A stretch of DNA of 12,673 nt, from the NCBI GenBank assembly GCA_947378905.1, contig CANCLV010000028.1, positions 1-12,673 of the forward strand, in the 5' to 3' direction. The notes below the pieces were generated by a model. It had not been told where the DNA came from. It was given only the letters and a program-made list of their open reading frames with translations, and did not search any database. The translations under genes were made by a program, and so were the position numbers. The stretch comes from Opitutia bacterium. GTDB taxonomy: Bacteria > Verrucomicrobiota > Verrucomicrobiia > Opitutales > UBA953. Positions 7,254 to 12,673 of this stretch are shown in pieces. Position 1 is the first letter of the stretch. Each line of letters opens with the position of its first letter.

Positions 7254-7882
7254 GACCAGAATTCTGGATTAAAAATAACTTTCTTATTTTGGTAAGCTGA
7301 CTCACCCGCTATCAAAATTTTGGACTGTTTAATTCCTAGTCGATTTGCTTGCGCCGTTTCTGGTGAAAGGGTTCGACCTACGGTATTTAACCAAACACCG
7401 ATTCGACCGTTATATTTTCTTTTTAAATAGGCTACAGCGAGTCGCGCCTGATTAATCGCACCGAGCCGATCTTCGACTACGATGATGACCGCATCGGGCT
7501 TGATAGCTTGAGCGAAGTCAGTCCAATCCAGACCCAGTGGGTCGATTGGCACAGCTAAACCACCAGCTCCTTCGATAATTTGATGATCAGCAGATGGAAC
7601 GGCCTGATAAGCCTTTATGATGCTCTGTAGGGATACTTTTTTTCCAGATTGGGCGGCGGCCACAAGCGGTGCTTGGGCTTGTCCAAAAGAAAAAAGTGTA
7701 ATAGGCTCTGCCCAATCTCCCGCAGCTTGAGGCGCGTCAGCAGGTCTTCCAGCTTTTGATCCCGACTCCACGGGCTTAATTACCTGAGTGTCGCCTAACG
7801 CGGATAATTCACGCGCCAACAAACCTGCGACATTAGTTTTACCAATGCCGGTATCACTGCCTGTGATAAAAATGACAGCCAC
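7250..7882 (-). CDS. bioD: ATP-dependent dethiobiotin synthetase BioD
   Basis: BioD closes the ureido ring: it carboxylates 7,8-diaminopelargonic acid with CO2 and ATP to give dethiobiotin. The 210-residue product shows the P-loop GSDTGIGKT at 8-16, the substrate lysine K36 in VIKPVESG (34-41), and the conserved EGAGGLAVPID at 104-114. The length is normal. The start is GTG at 7882, two bases after the bioB stop; upstream extension would run into bioB and the P-loop is already at the right distance from the N-terminus. No Shine-Dalgarno is visible, so translation probably depends on coupling to bioB. Its stop overlaps the bioF start as ATGA. Confidence 0.95.
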   Translation of the reverse strand: MAVIFITGSDTGIGKTNVAGLLARELSALGDTQVIKPVESGSKAGRPADAPQAAGDWAEPITLFSFGQAQAPLVAAAQSGKKVSLQSIIKAYQAVPSADHQIIEGAGGLAVPIDPLGLDWTDFAQAIKPDAVIIVVEDRLGAINQARLAVAYLKRKYNGRIGVWLNTVGRTLSPETAQANRLGIKQSKILIAGESAYQNKKVIFNPEFWS

Positions 7883-7884
7883 GA

Positions 7885-8958
7885 CTAGTGATTATGCGAG
7901 CAACCACAGCCTTCCGAGGATTCGGCGTCGGGTGCGGTATTAATTAATTCTTCAGGATTGGGCCAACCTGCGGCTTGGGCCTGAGCAGGACTAATTTCGC
8001 CACGGTGAACGCGACGAGCTTCATCTGGATGTAATGGATGTAGGCCCAAACGCTTCATCAAATTCATATCTTCTTCGATGTCAGGATTACCCGTGGTAAG
8101 AAGTTTTTCTCCGAGGAAAATAGAATTCGCACCGGCCAAATAACAGAGAGCCTGAGTTTCAGGATTCATATTTGCACGACCCGCCGAGAGTCGAACCATC
8201 GCCTTGGGCATTAAAATCCGGGCGACTGCAATAGTGCGTACAAACTCAATCGAATCCACGAATTTTCTACCGGCTAAAGGAGTACCCTCTACGGCGACGA
8301 GCGCATTGATTGGAACGGAGTCGGGCTGTGGATCCATATTAGCGAGTTCAACGAGCATCTTAAGACGATCGTCAACGGTCTCCCCCATTCCAATAATTCC
8401 ACCCGAGCAAACTTCTAAACCTGCTTTGCGAACATTGGATAAAGTCTGCAGACGGTCATCATAGGTTCTGGTGGTAATTATTTTTGCGTAATGCTCGCGC
8501 GATGTATCGAGATTGTGATTATAAACATCGCAACCAGCTTGCTTGAGACGAACCGCTTGAGGTTCGGACAACATTCCGAGTGTACAACAAACTTCGAGAC
8601 CCAATTCTTTTACACCTGAAACCGTTTTCAGCACGCTATCAAATTGTTTTCCATCCGCCACTCTGCGCCAAGCTGCACCCATACAAAAACGTGAAGCGCC
8701 GCCTGACTTCGCACGACGCGCATCAGCGAGGATGGTTTCCGTTTCCATGAGTGATTCAGCCTCAACGAAAGTGTTGTGGTGAACCGACTGTGGACAGTAC
8801 GCACAGTCCTCCGGGCAGGCACCTGTCTTGATCGACTTGAGCGTGCAGAGCTGCACGCCGGCAGGATCTTGGTTGGCTTGATGTGCCTCCTGAGCCTTGA
8901 AAATCAAGGTATTGAGAGACAAATCATAGAGGGCACGAGCTTGAGTTAGGTTAGTCAT
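7885..8958 (-). CDS. bioB: Biotin synthase BioB (radical SAM)
   Basis: BioB inserts sulfur into dethiobiotin to form biotin, using S-adenosylmethionine and two iron-sulfur clusters. The radical-SAM cluster ligands C48, C52 and C55 lie in CPEDCAYCPQS. The auxiliary [2Fe-2S] cluster ligands correspond to C92 (FCMGAAW), C124 (EVCCTLGML) and C184 (CSGGIIGMGE), and the arginine ligand is R256 in VRLSAGRANM. All the catalytic motifs are intact. The 357-residue length is normal to slightly long, because the C-terminus ends with a Cys/His-rich tail (EGCGCSHNH, 349-357) that is not part of the core fold. The ATG at 8958 lies seven bases after the bioA stop, with no clear Shine-Dalgarno. Confidence 0.97.
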   Translation of the reverse strand: MTNLTQARALYDLSLNTLIFKAQEAHQANQDPAGVQLCTLKSIKTGACPEDCAYCPQSVHHNTFVEAESLMETETILADARRAKSGGASRFCMGAAWRRVADGKQFDSVLKTVSGVKELGLEVCCTLGMLSEPQAVRLKQAGCDVYNHNLDTSREHYAKIITTRTYDDRLQTLSNVRKAGLEVCSGGIIGMGETVDDRLKMLVELANMDPQPDSVPINALVAVEGTPLAGRKFVDSIEFVRTIAVARILMPKAMVRLSAGRANMNPETQALCYLAGANSIFLGEKLLTTGNPDIEEDMNLMKRLGLHPLHPDEARRVHRGEISPAQAQAAGWPNPEELINTAPDAESSEGCGCSHNH

Positions 8959-8965
8959 AATAATA

Positions 8966-10345
8966 TTAAAGATTAGGAATCACATCATCCATCGCCCGTC
9001 GTACTGATTGCACGAGATGAGTGACTTCAGATGATTTAATAGAAATGGGTGGCACAAATAAAATAGAGTCTCCCAGCGGGCGGATAATCAGTCCGTGGCG
9101 ACGTGCAGCTAAAGCGATTTTATATCCAACACGCAAATCAACAGACCAATTTTTCCCATGGGCGGGCTTGAATTCGACTGCACCAGTTAATCCGTACTGA
9201 CGATAGCTTGCGATATTGGGGTGATCAGAAAAATTCTTTTGAATCTCTTCTCCTAACTGTTGTGCACGCTCAGCGATTTGACCTGAAGAAATCATGGGGC
9301 GAAGTTTTTTCAGTGAGGCCAAGGCAACGGCACAGCCTAAGGGATTTCCTGAAAAAGTATGTCCGTGGAAAAAAGTGCGGCCTTCGGAGAATTCACCCTG
9401 AAATGCCTCAAAGATTTTCTCGGAAGTGAGTGTAGCAGCCAATGGGAGATATCCGGCAGCTAATCCCTTAGCCAAACAAAGAAAATCTGGAGTCACACCC
9501 TCTTCGGCAGACGCTGTCAGTGTTCCCAATCGGCCAAAGCCAGTGAAAACCTCGTCGAGAATTAAATGCACATCGTATTGCTTACAAAGTTGCGCGACAG
9601 CTTTGATAAATCCAGCGGGCTGTTGATGCATTCCTGCAGCGCCCTGTACACGAGGTTCAAGAATAAGCGAAGCAGTCTGAGTGGCTTGTGATTTTAAAAT
9701 TAATTCTAATTCTTGAAGTGATTTTGTAGCGTCTGAGAACTTAATTTTACCTGCACATTCCTCATGAAGAGGCGCCGCAAACATCTGAGAAGAAAAAAGC
9801 CAAGGCGTGAAACGTTTATGAAAAGTGCGGTTATCACCCACCGACATTGTCCCAAAAGTATCGCCATGATAGGCACCAGACATCGAAATCACTCCGCGTT
9901 TTTCGGTGCGACCTGCTAATTGCCAGTACTGGAATGAAAGTTTAAGTGCTACCTCAACCGCGTTACTTCCGTTGTCTGTGAAAAAACATCGCGGCAGTAA
10001 TCCGTTAGTTAGTCCGGCTAATTCTTCAGCAAGTTCGGTGGCGACGGGATGATTTAATCCTAATAAAGTAACGTGTGCTAATTGATGAAGCTGTTTCTCC
10101 AGTGCGGCATTTAAATCAGGATCGTTGTGTCCGTGAACATTGGTCCACACCGAAGCATTACCGTCTAAGTAGCGACGACCTTCACTGTCGATTAACCAAG
10201 AACCCTCGCCCCGGACCAAATGTAGTCTCGGATTAGCCTGATACTCCTTCATTTGCGTGAAAGGATGCCAGGCGTGTTTTCTATCCGCTAAATCAATAGC
10301 ATCGGTCGAGCGACTGGCTGCTGGTGAGACGGAGGACACCCCCAT
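8966..10345 (-). CDS. bioA: Adenosylmethionine-8-amino-7-oxononanoate aminotransferase BioA
   Basis: BioA transfers the amino group of S-adenosylmethionine to KAPA, giving 7,8-diaminopelargonic acid; it is a PLP class III aminotransferase. The 459-residue product carries HPFTQM at 27-32, DNGSNAVEVALK at 124-135 (phosphate binding), Y159 in SGAYHGDTFGTMSVG (156-170), D264 in LILDEVFTGFGR, and the Schiff-base lysine K293 in CLAKGLAAGYLPLAA. Near the C-terminus it has FHGHTFSGNPLGCA (326-339) and IRPLGDSILFVPP (421-433), with the KAPA-carboxylate arginine R422. It is about 30 residues longer than E. coli BioA, with roughly 20 extra at the N-terminus. The ATG at 10345 has AGGG eight bases upstream. 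It is the first gene of the biotin operon, preceded by a leader with two inverted repeats. Confidence 0.96.
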   Translation of the reverse strand: MGVSSVSPAASRSTDAIDLADRKHAWHPFTQMKEYQANPRLHLVRGEGSWLIDSEGRRYLDGNASVWTNVHGHNDPDLNAALEKQLHQLAHVTLLGLNHPVATELAEELAGLTNGLLPRCFFTDNGSNAVEVALKLSFQYWQLAGRTEKRGVISMSGAYHGDTFGTMSVGDNRTFHKRFTPWLFSSQMFAAPLHEECAGKIKFSDATKSLQELELILKSQATQTASLILEPRVQGAAGMHQQPAGFIKAVAQLCKQYDVHLILDEVFTGFGRLGTLTASAEEGVTPDFLCLAKGLAAGYLPLAATLTSEKIFEAFQGEFSEGRTFFHGHTFSGNPLGCAVALASLKKLRPMISSGQIAERAQQLGEEIQKNFSDHPNIASYRQYGLTGAVEFKPAHGKNWSVDLRVGYKIALAARRHGLIIRPLGDSILFVPPISIKSSEVTHLVQSVRRAMDDVIPNL

Positions 10346-10363
10346 TTATTAAGCCCTAAACTG

Positions 10364-10403
10364 CTCATTGTTAAGCCTTAAGTCTATCAAGGTTAACAAT
10401 GAG
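10364..10403. promoter_or_regulatory. BirA-type biotin operator upstream of bioA
   Basis: A large inverted repeat has perfect 11-base arms: CTCATTGTTAA at 10364-10374 and TTAACAATGAG at 10393-10403. The arms extend inward by CCTT/AAGG with a one-base bulge. Within it, TTGTTAAGC (10368-10376), a 14-base spacer, and GGTTAACAA (10391-10399) match the published pattern of BirA sites (TTGTNAACC-N14-16-GGTTNACAA) with one left-half mismatch. It ends 18 bases before the bioA ATG. BirA, a biotin-protein ligase with an N-terminal winged-helix domain, represses bio operons when biotin is plentiful. The match is seen directly; binding is inferred, and birA itself is not in the window. Confidence 0.75.
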
Positions 10404-10410
10404 TTTTTAA

Positions 10411-10439
10411 TATAAGTAACTGATTATAAGTTACTTATA
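10411..10439. repeat. AT-rich palindrome between the Dabb gene and the bioA operator
   Basis: TATAAGTAAC (10411-10420) and GTTACTTATA (10430-10439) form a perfect 10-base inverted repeat around a 9-base spacer. The half-sites are 19 bases centre to centre, close to two helical turns. It starts eight bases from the BirA-like operator and three bases from the Dabb gene stop. On the minus strand it contains -10-like hexamers TATAAT (10423-10428) and, overlapping its left edge, TATATT (10409-10414). There is no T-run after it in either direction, so it is not a standard terminator. It may be part of the bio promoter or a second operator. Confidence 0.55.
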
Positions 10440-10442
10440 AAT

Positions 10443-10739
10443 TTACTCGAAGTCGTAAATCTTAACTGCGGTCCAAAAGGGCTTACAGGATTGGACGAAA
10501 TCTGCGTGGATGGGGTCGACCTGGTAGGCGTCGTGTTCGGCCTTACTTTTGAAAATAAACATTTCGGCGAAGTCGTACGAGCTATCGACAATCGGACGGT
10601 CGGACACCGTAGGGCGACCGATATAACAGGAAGAGATAGATTTAATTTTATCCAGACCTCTTAATTTTGTTTCAAACTGAGTTCGCTCAGCGGGGGTGAG
10701 ATCTTTGCGCAGATAGAAAAAGACGAGATGGTGAAACAT
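10443..10739 (-). CDS. Dabb (stress-responsive alpha-beta barrel) domain protein
   Basis: The 98-residue product fits the Dabb family: a small dimeric ferredoxin-like alpha-beta barrel found in plants and bacteria. It starts with FHHLVFFYLRKDLT (2-15). The middle has the helix LTPAERTQFETKLRGLDKI, then SCYIGRPTVSDRPIVDSSYDFAEMFIF (37-63), and the end has the family's AYQVDPIHADFVQ (71-83) followed by W89 and IYDFE. Family members include stress-induced proteins and a few cyclases, and most bacterial ones have no known reaction, so none is given here. It acts in the cytoplasm; no signal peptide is seen. It lies upstream of bioA on the same strand but is separated from it by 97 bases with two inverted repeats, so it is probably a separate unit. 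No Shine-Dalgarno is evident before its ATG. Confidence 0.88.
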   Translation of the reverse strand: MFHHLVFFYLRKDLTPAERTQFETKLRGLDKIKSISSCYIGRPTVSDRPIVDSSYDFAEMFIFKSKAEHDAYQVDPIHADFVQSCKPFWTAVKIYDFE

Positions 10740-10832
10740 GGGATAAAACTGCTTTAATAAAGTAAGTATGTGAAGCCTGAAATGCCTTTCCTTGCCAAGT
10801 CGGAGGTGTGGCTCATTGTCACTTTAGATTAA
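10740..10832. other. Divergent intergenic region between the Dabb gene and rsmG
   Basis: This 93-base region must hold the start signals of two divergent genes. I could not assign a -35/-10 pair with confidence on either strand. It contains GGAGGTG at 10802-10808, an excellent Shine-Dalgarno match, but this is 24 bases from the rsmG ATG, too far for normal use. It could serve a short reading frame starting at GTG 10808 and overlapping the rsmG start, though the spacing is then too small. Confidence 0.5.
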
Positions 10833-11498
10833 ATGCAAAACTTACACTCAATTTTTCCAGAGCTTAATGAGGCGCAGTGGGCAAAGTTAACCGAAATGGC
10901 GGCACTGCATCGCGAATGGAATGAAAAGATTAATTTAGTATCACGTAAAGACATCGAAAACCTTGAGCGACATCACTACGCGCCCTGTATTGCGGCAGTT
11001 AAATTCTTAAAACTCCAACCCGGTGCTAAGATTATTGATGTCGGTACCGGCGGTGGTTTTCCCGGATTAATCTTAGCCGTTCTTTATCCGAACGCTGAAT
11101 TCACCTTGGTAGACTCCGTGGGCAAAAAAATACTCGTGGTGGAAGATATCGTAAAACGTCTGAATCTTAAAAATGTTCAGCCGATTGTGGCTCGCGCTGA
11201 AACATTGAGCCATGATCACGACTTCATTACTGGCCGTGCCGTTGCCGATCTCCGCACTTTCGTACATCAAACTAAACAACTGATTATTCACGGCGTGAAA
11301 CACTCTTTGCCTAATGGTATTCTCTATTGGCAAGGCGGCGACCCAGCTGTGGAAAAAGCCAATTCAGGAATTAATCCTTTTTTTAGTTTCGAACTCCGTC
11401 CGTTGCTCTGGAATGATGAGAAATTTGAAGGAAAACGTATCGTTTTATATCGCTCGCAAGATTTGCCGAAGTGCAAAAAGCCCGATTTACCAGCATGA
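10833..11498 (+). CDS. rsmG: 16S rRNA (guanine(527)-N7)-methyltransferase RsmG
   Basis: RsmG (also called GidB) adds the N7 methyl to G527 of 16S rRNA using S-adenosylmethionine; loss of this mark gives low-level streptomycin resistance in several bacteria. The 221-residue product has the normal length and motifs: HREWNEKINLVSRKD (26-40), the SAM-binding motif IIDVGTGGGFPGL (67-79), D94 in TLVDSVGKK at the end of strand 2, and GRAVADL (134-140). A TAA directly before the ATG at 10833, in frame, fixes the upstream limit of the gene. No properly spaced Shine-Dalgarno is present. In many bacteria rsmG sits with mnmG or parAB near the origin; here it is followed by metH, 57 bases downstream in the same direction. 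Confidence 0.95.
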   Translation: MQNLHSIFPELNEAQWAKLTEMAALHREWNEKINLVSRKDIENLERHHYAPCIAAVKFLKLQPGAKIIDVGTGGGFPGLILAVLYPNAEFTLVDSVGKKILVVEDIVKRLNLKNVQPIVARAETLSHDHDFITGRAVADLRTFVHQTKQLIIHGVKHSLPNGILYWQGGDPAVEKANSGINPFFSFELRPLLWNDEKFEGKRIVLYRSQDLPKCKKPDLPA

Positions 11499-11555
11499 CA
11501 CAAGACTCACCGTCTGTGCCTTGACCCTCGCCAAGATAATCTCACGGTAAAACCA

Positions 11556-12673
11556 ATGTCATTTAAGCTCCTACCTTATACAAAAACCGGCGAAAGCCTG
11601 GTAGGACTCCTGCGTCAACGTATTGTCTTCTTGGACGGTGCGATGGGGACAATGATTCAGCAATTAAAACTCACCGAAGAAGATTATCGCGGAAAACTTT
11701 TTGCGAATCACCCGGGCGAACTGAAAGGTAATAACGACCTACTCGTTTTAACTAAACCCGATGCTATTTTATCAATTCATCGTGCCTACCTTGAAGCGGG
11801 AGCCGATATTTTAGAAACGAATACTTTCAACGGCACTTCCATTGCGATGGAAGACTACAAGATGGGTCACTTGGTTCGTGATTTAAATACCGCGGCCGTA
11901 AAAATCGCCAAACAAGCGTGCGATGAAATTAAAGCGAAGTCGCCGGGTCGACTATGCTTCGTCGCAGGTGCGATTGGACCAACAAATAAAACTTTGTCGA
12001 TGTCCCGCGATGTAAACGACCCTGGTAAACGTGATATCACTTTCGTTGAATTAAAAGATGCCTATCGCGAACAGGTTGATGCGTTAATCGATGCGGGTGC
12101 CGATCTCTTACTTTGTGAAACCGTTTTTGATACACTCGTTTTAAAAGCCGCACTCTTTGCTATCGATGAAGCCTTCGAAGCTCGTGGTTATCGCCTACCC
12201 TTGATGATTTCAGGGACGATCACGGATGCTTCAGGACGCACACTCACTGGTCAGACCACCGAAGCATTCTGGAATTCTGTTCGTCATGCTCATCCTATCA
12301 GCATCGGTATGAACTGCGCGCTCGGCGGCGAACAGATGCGCCCACACATCGACGAACTTTCGCGTAAGTCAGAAATTTACGTCTCCTGCTATCCTAATGC
12401 AGGATTACCTAATCCTCTTTCTCCTACCGGATTTCCTGAAGGCCCAGAGGATACCGCAGCCATCTTAGAAACTTTTGCTCGTGATGGTCTCGTTAACATT
12501 GTCGGCGGATGTTGTGGCACCACACCTGCACACATCGCTGCGATTAAACGTCGCGTTGAAAAATATCCTCCTCGCGTTGCGCCAATCAGCACACCCGCGT
12601 TAAGACTTTCGGGACTCGAAGCGCTGAATGTCGTCGGTGGCGCTCAATCTTTCGTCAATGTAGGCGAACGCAC
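11556..12673 (+). CDS. metH: Cobalamin-dependent methionine synthase MetH, N-terminal part (runs off right edge)
   Basis: MetH transfers the methyl group of 5-methyltetrahydrofolate through cobalamin to homocysteine, giving methionine. The frame starting at ATG 11556 stays open to the window end (372 codons plus two bases). It covers the homocysteine-binding barrel: LDGAMGTMIQ near residue 26, ETNTFNGTS near 88, GAIGPTNKTLSMS near 144, LLLCETVFDTL near 187, GMNCALGG and NIVGGCCGTTPAHI. The cysteines of NCALG and GGCC are the zinc ligands. The last codons read FVNVGER, the start of the pterin (methyltetrahydrofolate) domain, which shows that this is MetH-type and not a stand-alone homocysteine methyltransferase. 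The cobalamin and activation domains are outside the window. An in-frame CTG at 11514 is a less likely start. There is no Shine-Dalgarno and no room for a cobalamin riboswitch in the 57-base gap after rsmG. Confidence 0.93.
   Translation, partial: MSFKLLPYTKTGESLVGLLRQRIVFLDGAMGTMIQQLKLTEEDYRGKLFANHPGELKGNNDLLVLTKPDAILSIHRAYLEAGADILETNTFNGTSIAMEDYKMGHLVRDLNTAAVKIAKQACDEIKAKSPGRLCFVAGAIGPTNKTLSMSRDVNDPGKRDITFVELKDAYREQVDALIDAGADLLLCETVFDTLVLKAALFAIDEAFEARGYRLPLMISGTITDASGRTLTGQTTEAFWNSVRHAHPISIGMNCALGGEQMRPHIDELSRKSEIYVSCYPNAGLPNPLSPTGFPEGPEDTAAILETFARDGLVNIVGGCCGTTPAHIAAIKRRVEKYPPRVAPISTPALRLSGLEALNVVGGAQSFVNVGER

Noticed and set aside
7256..7267. Perfect 12-base palindrome CCAGAATTCTGG at the bioD/bioF junction
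   Set aside because: It lies within the coding end of bioD next to the coupled ATGA overlap; its length is within chance and no related site is seen elsewhere in the window.
9208..9626. Two small plus-strand frames inside bioA
   Set aside because: They are antisense to conserved BioA motifs, low in complexity of match, and have no ribosome binding site.
10346..10442. A defined -35/-10 promoter for the biotin operon
   Set aside because: TATAAT, TATATT and a TTGATA hexamer are present on the minus strand, but none forms a pair with acceptable spacing, so no single promoter is called.
11499..11555. Possible cobalamin or SAM riboswitch before metH
   Set aside because: Only 57 bases separate rsmG from metH, too short for a B12 riboswitch, and no strong stem structure was seen.
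12389..12592. Open frame on the minus strand inside metH
   Set aside because: It is antisense to strongly conserved metH zinc-site coding sequence, resembles no known protein, and has no start signal.
1..12673. Mobile element, phage, toxin-antitoxin or defence system
   Set aside because: No transposase, integrase, terminal repeats, CRISPR array or defence-type domains were seen; almost every base is assigned to housekeeping genes.

Overview
The window is a stretch of bacterial chromosome of medium GC (by eye in the mid-40s per cent), dense with ordinary metabolic and repair genes. I see no phage, insertion sequence, CRISPR, tRNA or rRNA signal. The best guess for the host is a Gram-negative of the PVC group, probably Verrucomicrobiota (Opitutia-like). 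This rests on an RNase HIII gene next to RNase HII, the biotin gene set, and the general style of the MutY and RNase HIII proteins. It is inference, not proof.

Layout, left to right. (1) 2-532 (+) is the C-terminal part of a TPR protein cut by the left edge. Four bases later comes a two-domain PPK2-type polyphosphate:AMP phosphotransferase (537-1961, +). (2) A convergent mutY (1921-2988, -) overlaps the phosphotransferase by 41 bases. (3) Divergent from mutY is a tandem pair of RNases H of different families, rnhC (HIII, 3035-4045, +) and rnhB (HII, 4049-4795, +), three bases apart. With mutY they form a small genome-maintenance cluster. (4) 4792-10345 (-) is a tightly packed biotin operon transcribed in the order bioA-bioB-bioD-bioF-bioH-like-bioC, with junctions of -4 to +7 bases. 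It encodes the route from malonyl-ACP methylation (BioC), through release of the pimeloyl chain (BioH-like esterase), to the four ring-assembly enzymes (BioF, BioA, BioD, BioB). The leader upstream of bioA carries an inverted repeat that matches the half-site pattern of BirA biotin operators (10364-10403), and a second AT-rich palindrome (10411-10439). (5) Upstream of the operon on the same strand is a small Dabb-domain protein gene (10443-10739, -). (6) Divergent from it are rsmG (10833-11498, +) and then the N-terminal 372 codons of cobalamin-dependent methionine synthase metH (11556 to the right edge).

The biotin operon is the functional centre. MetH regenerates methionine and hence S-adenosylmethionine, which BioA, BioB, BioC and RsmG all consume; this is a metabolic link only, not shown regulation. 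Points worth a second look are the BirA-like operator and its neighbouring palindrome, the short divergent BioH-like esterase, the HIII-HII tandem, a MutY with an atypical 8-oxoG recognition loop, a Cys/His tail on BioB, and the scarcity of Shine-Dalgarno sequences. I found no convincing undescribed system; most of the window is well-understood biology in a compact arrangement.
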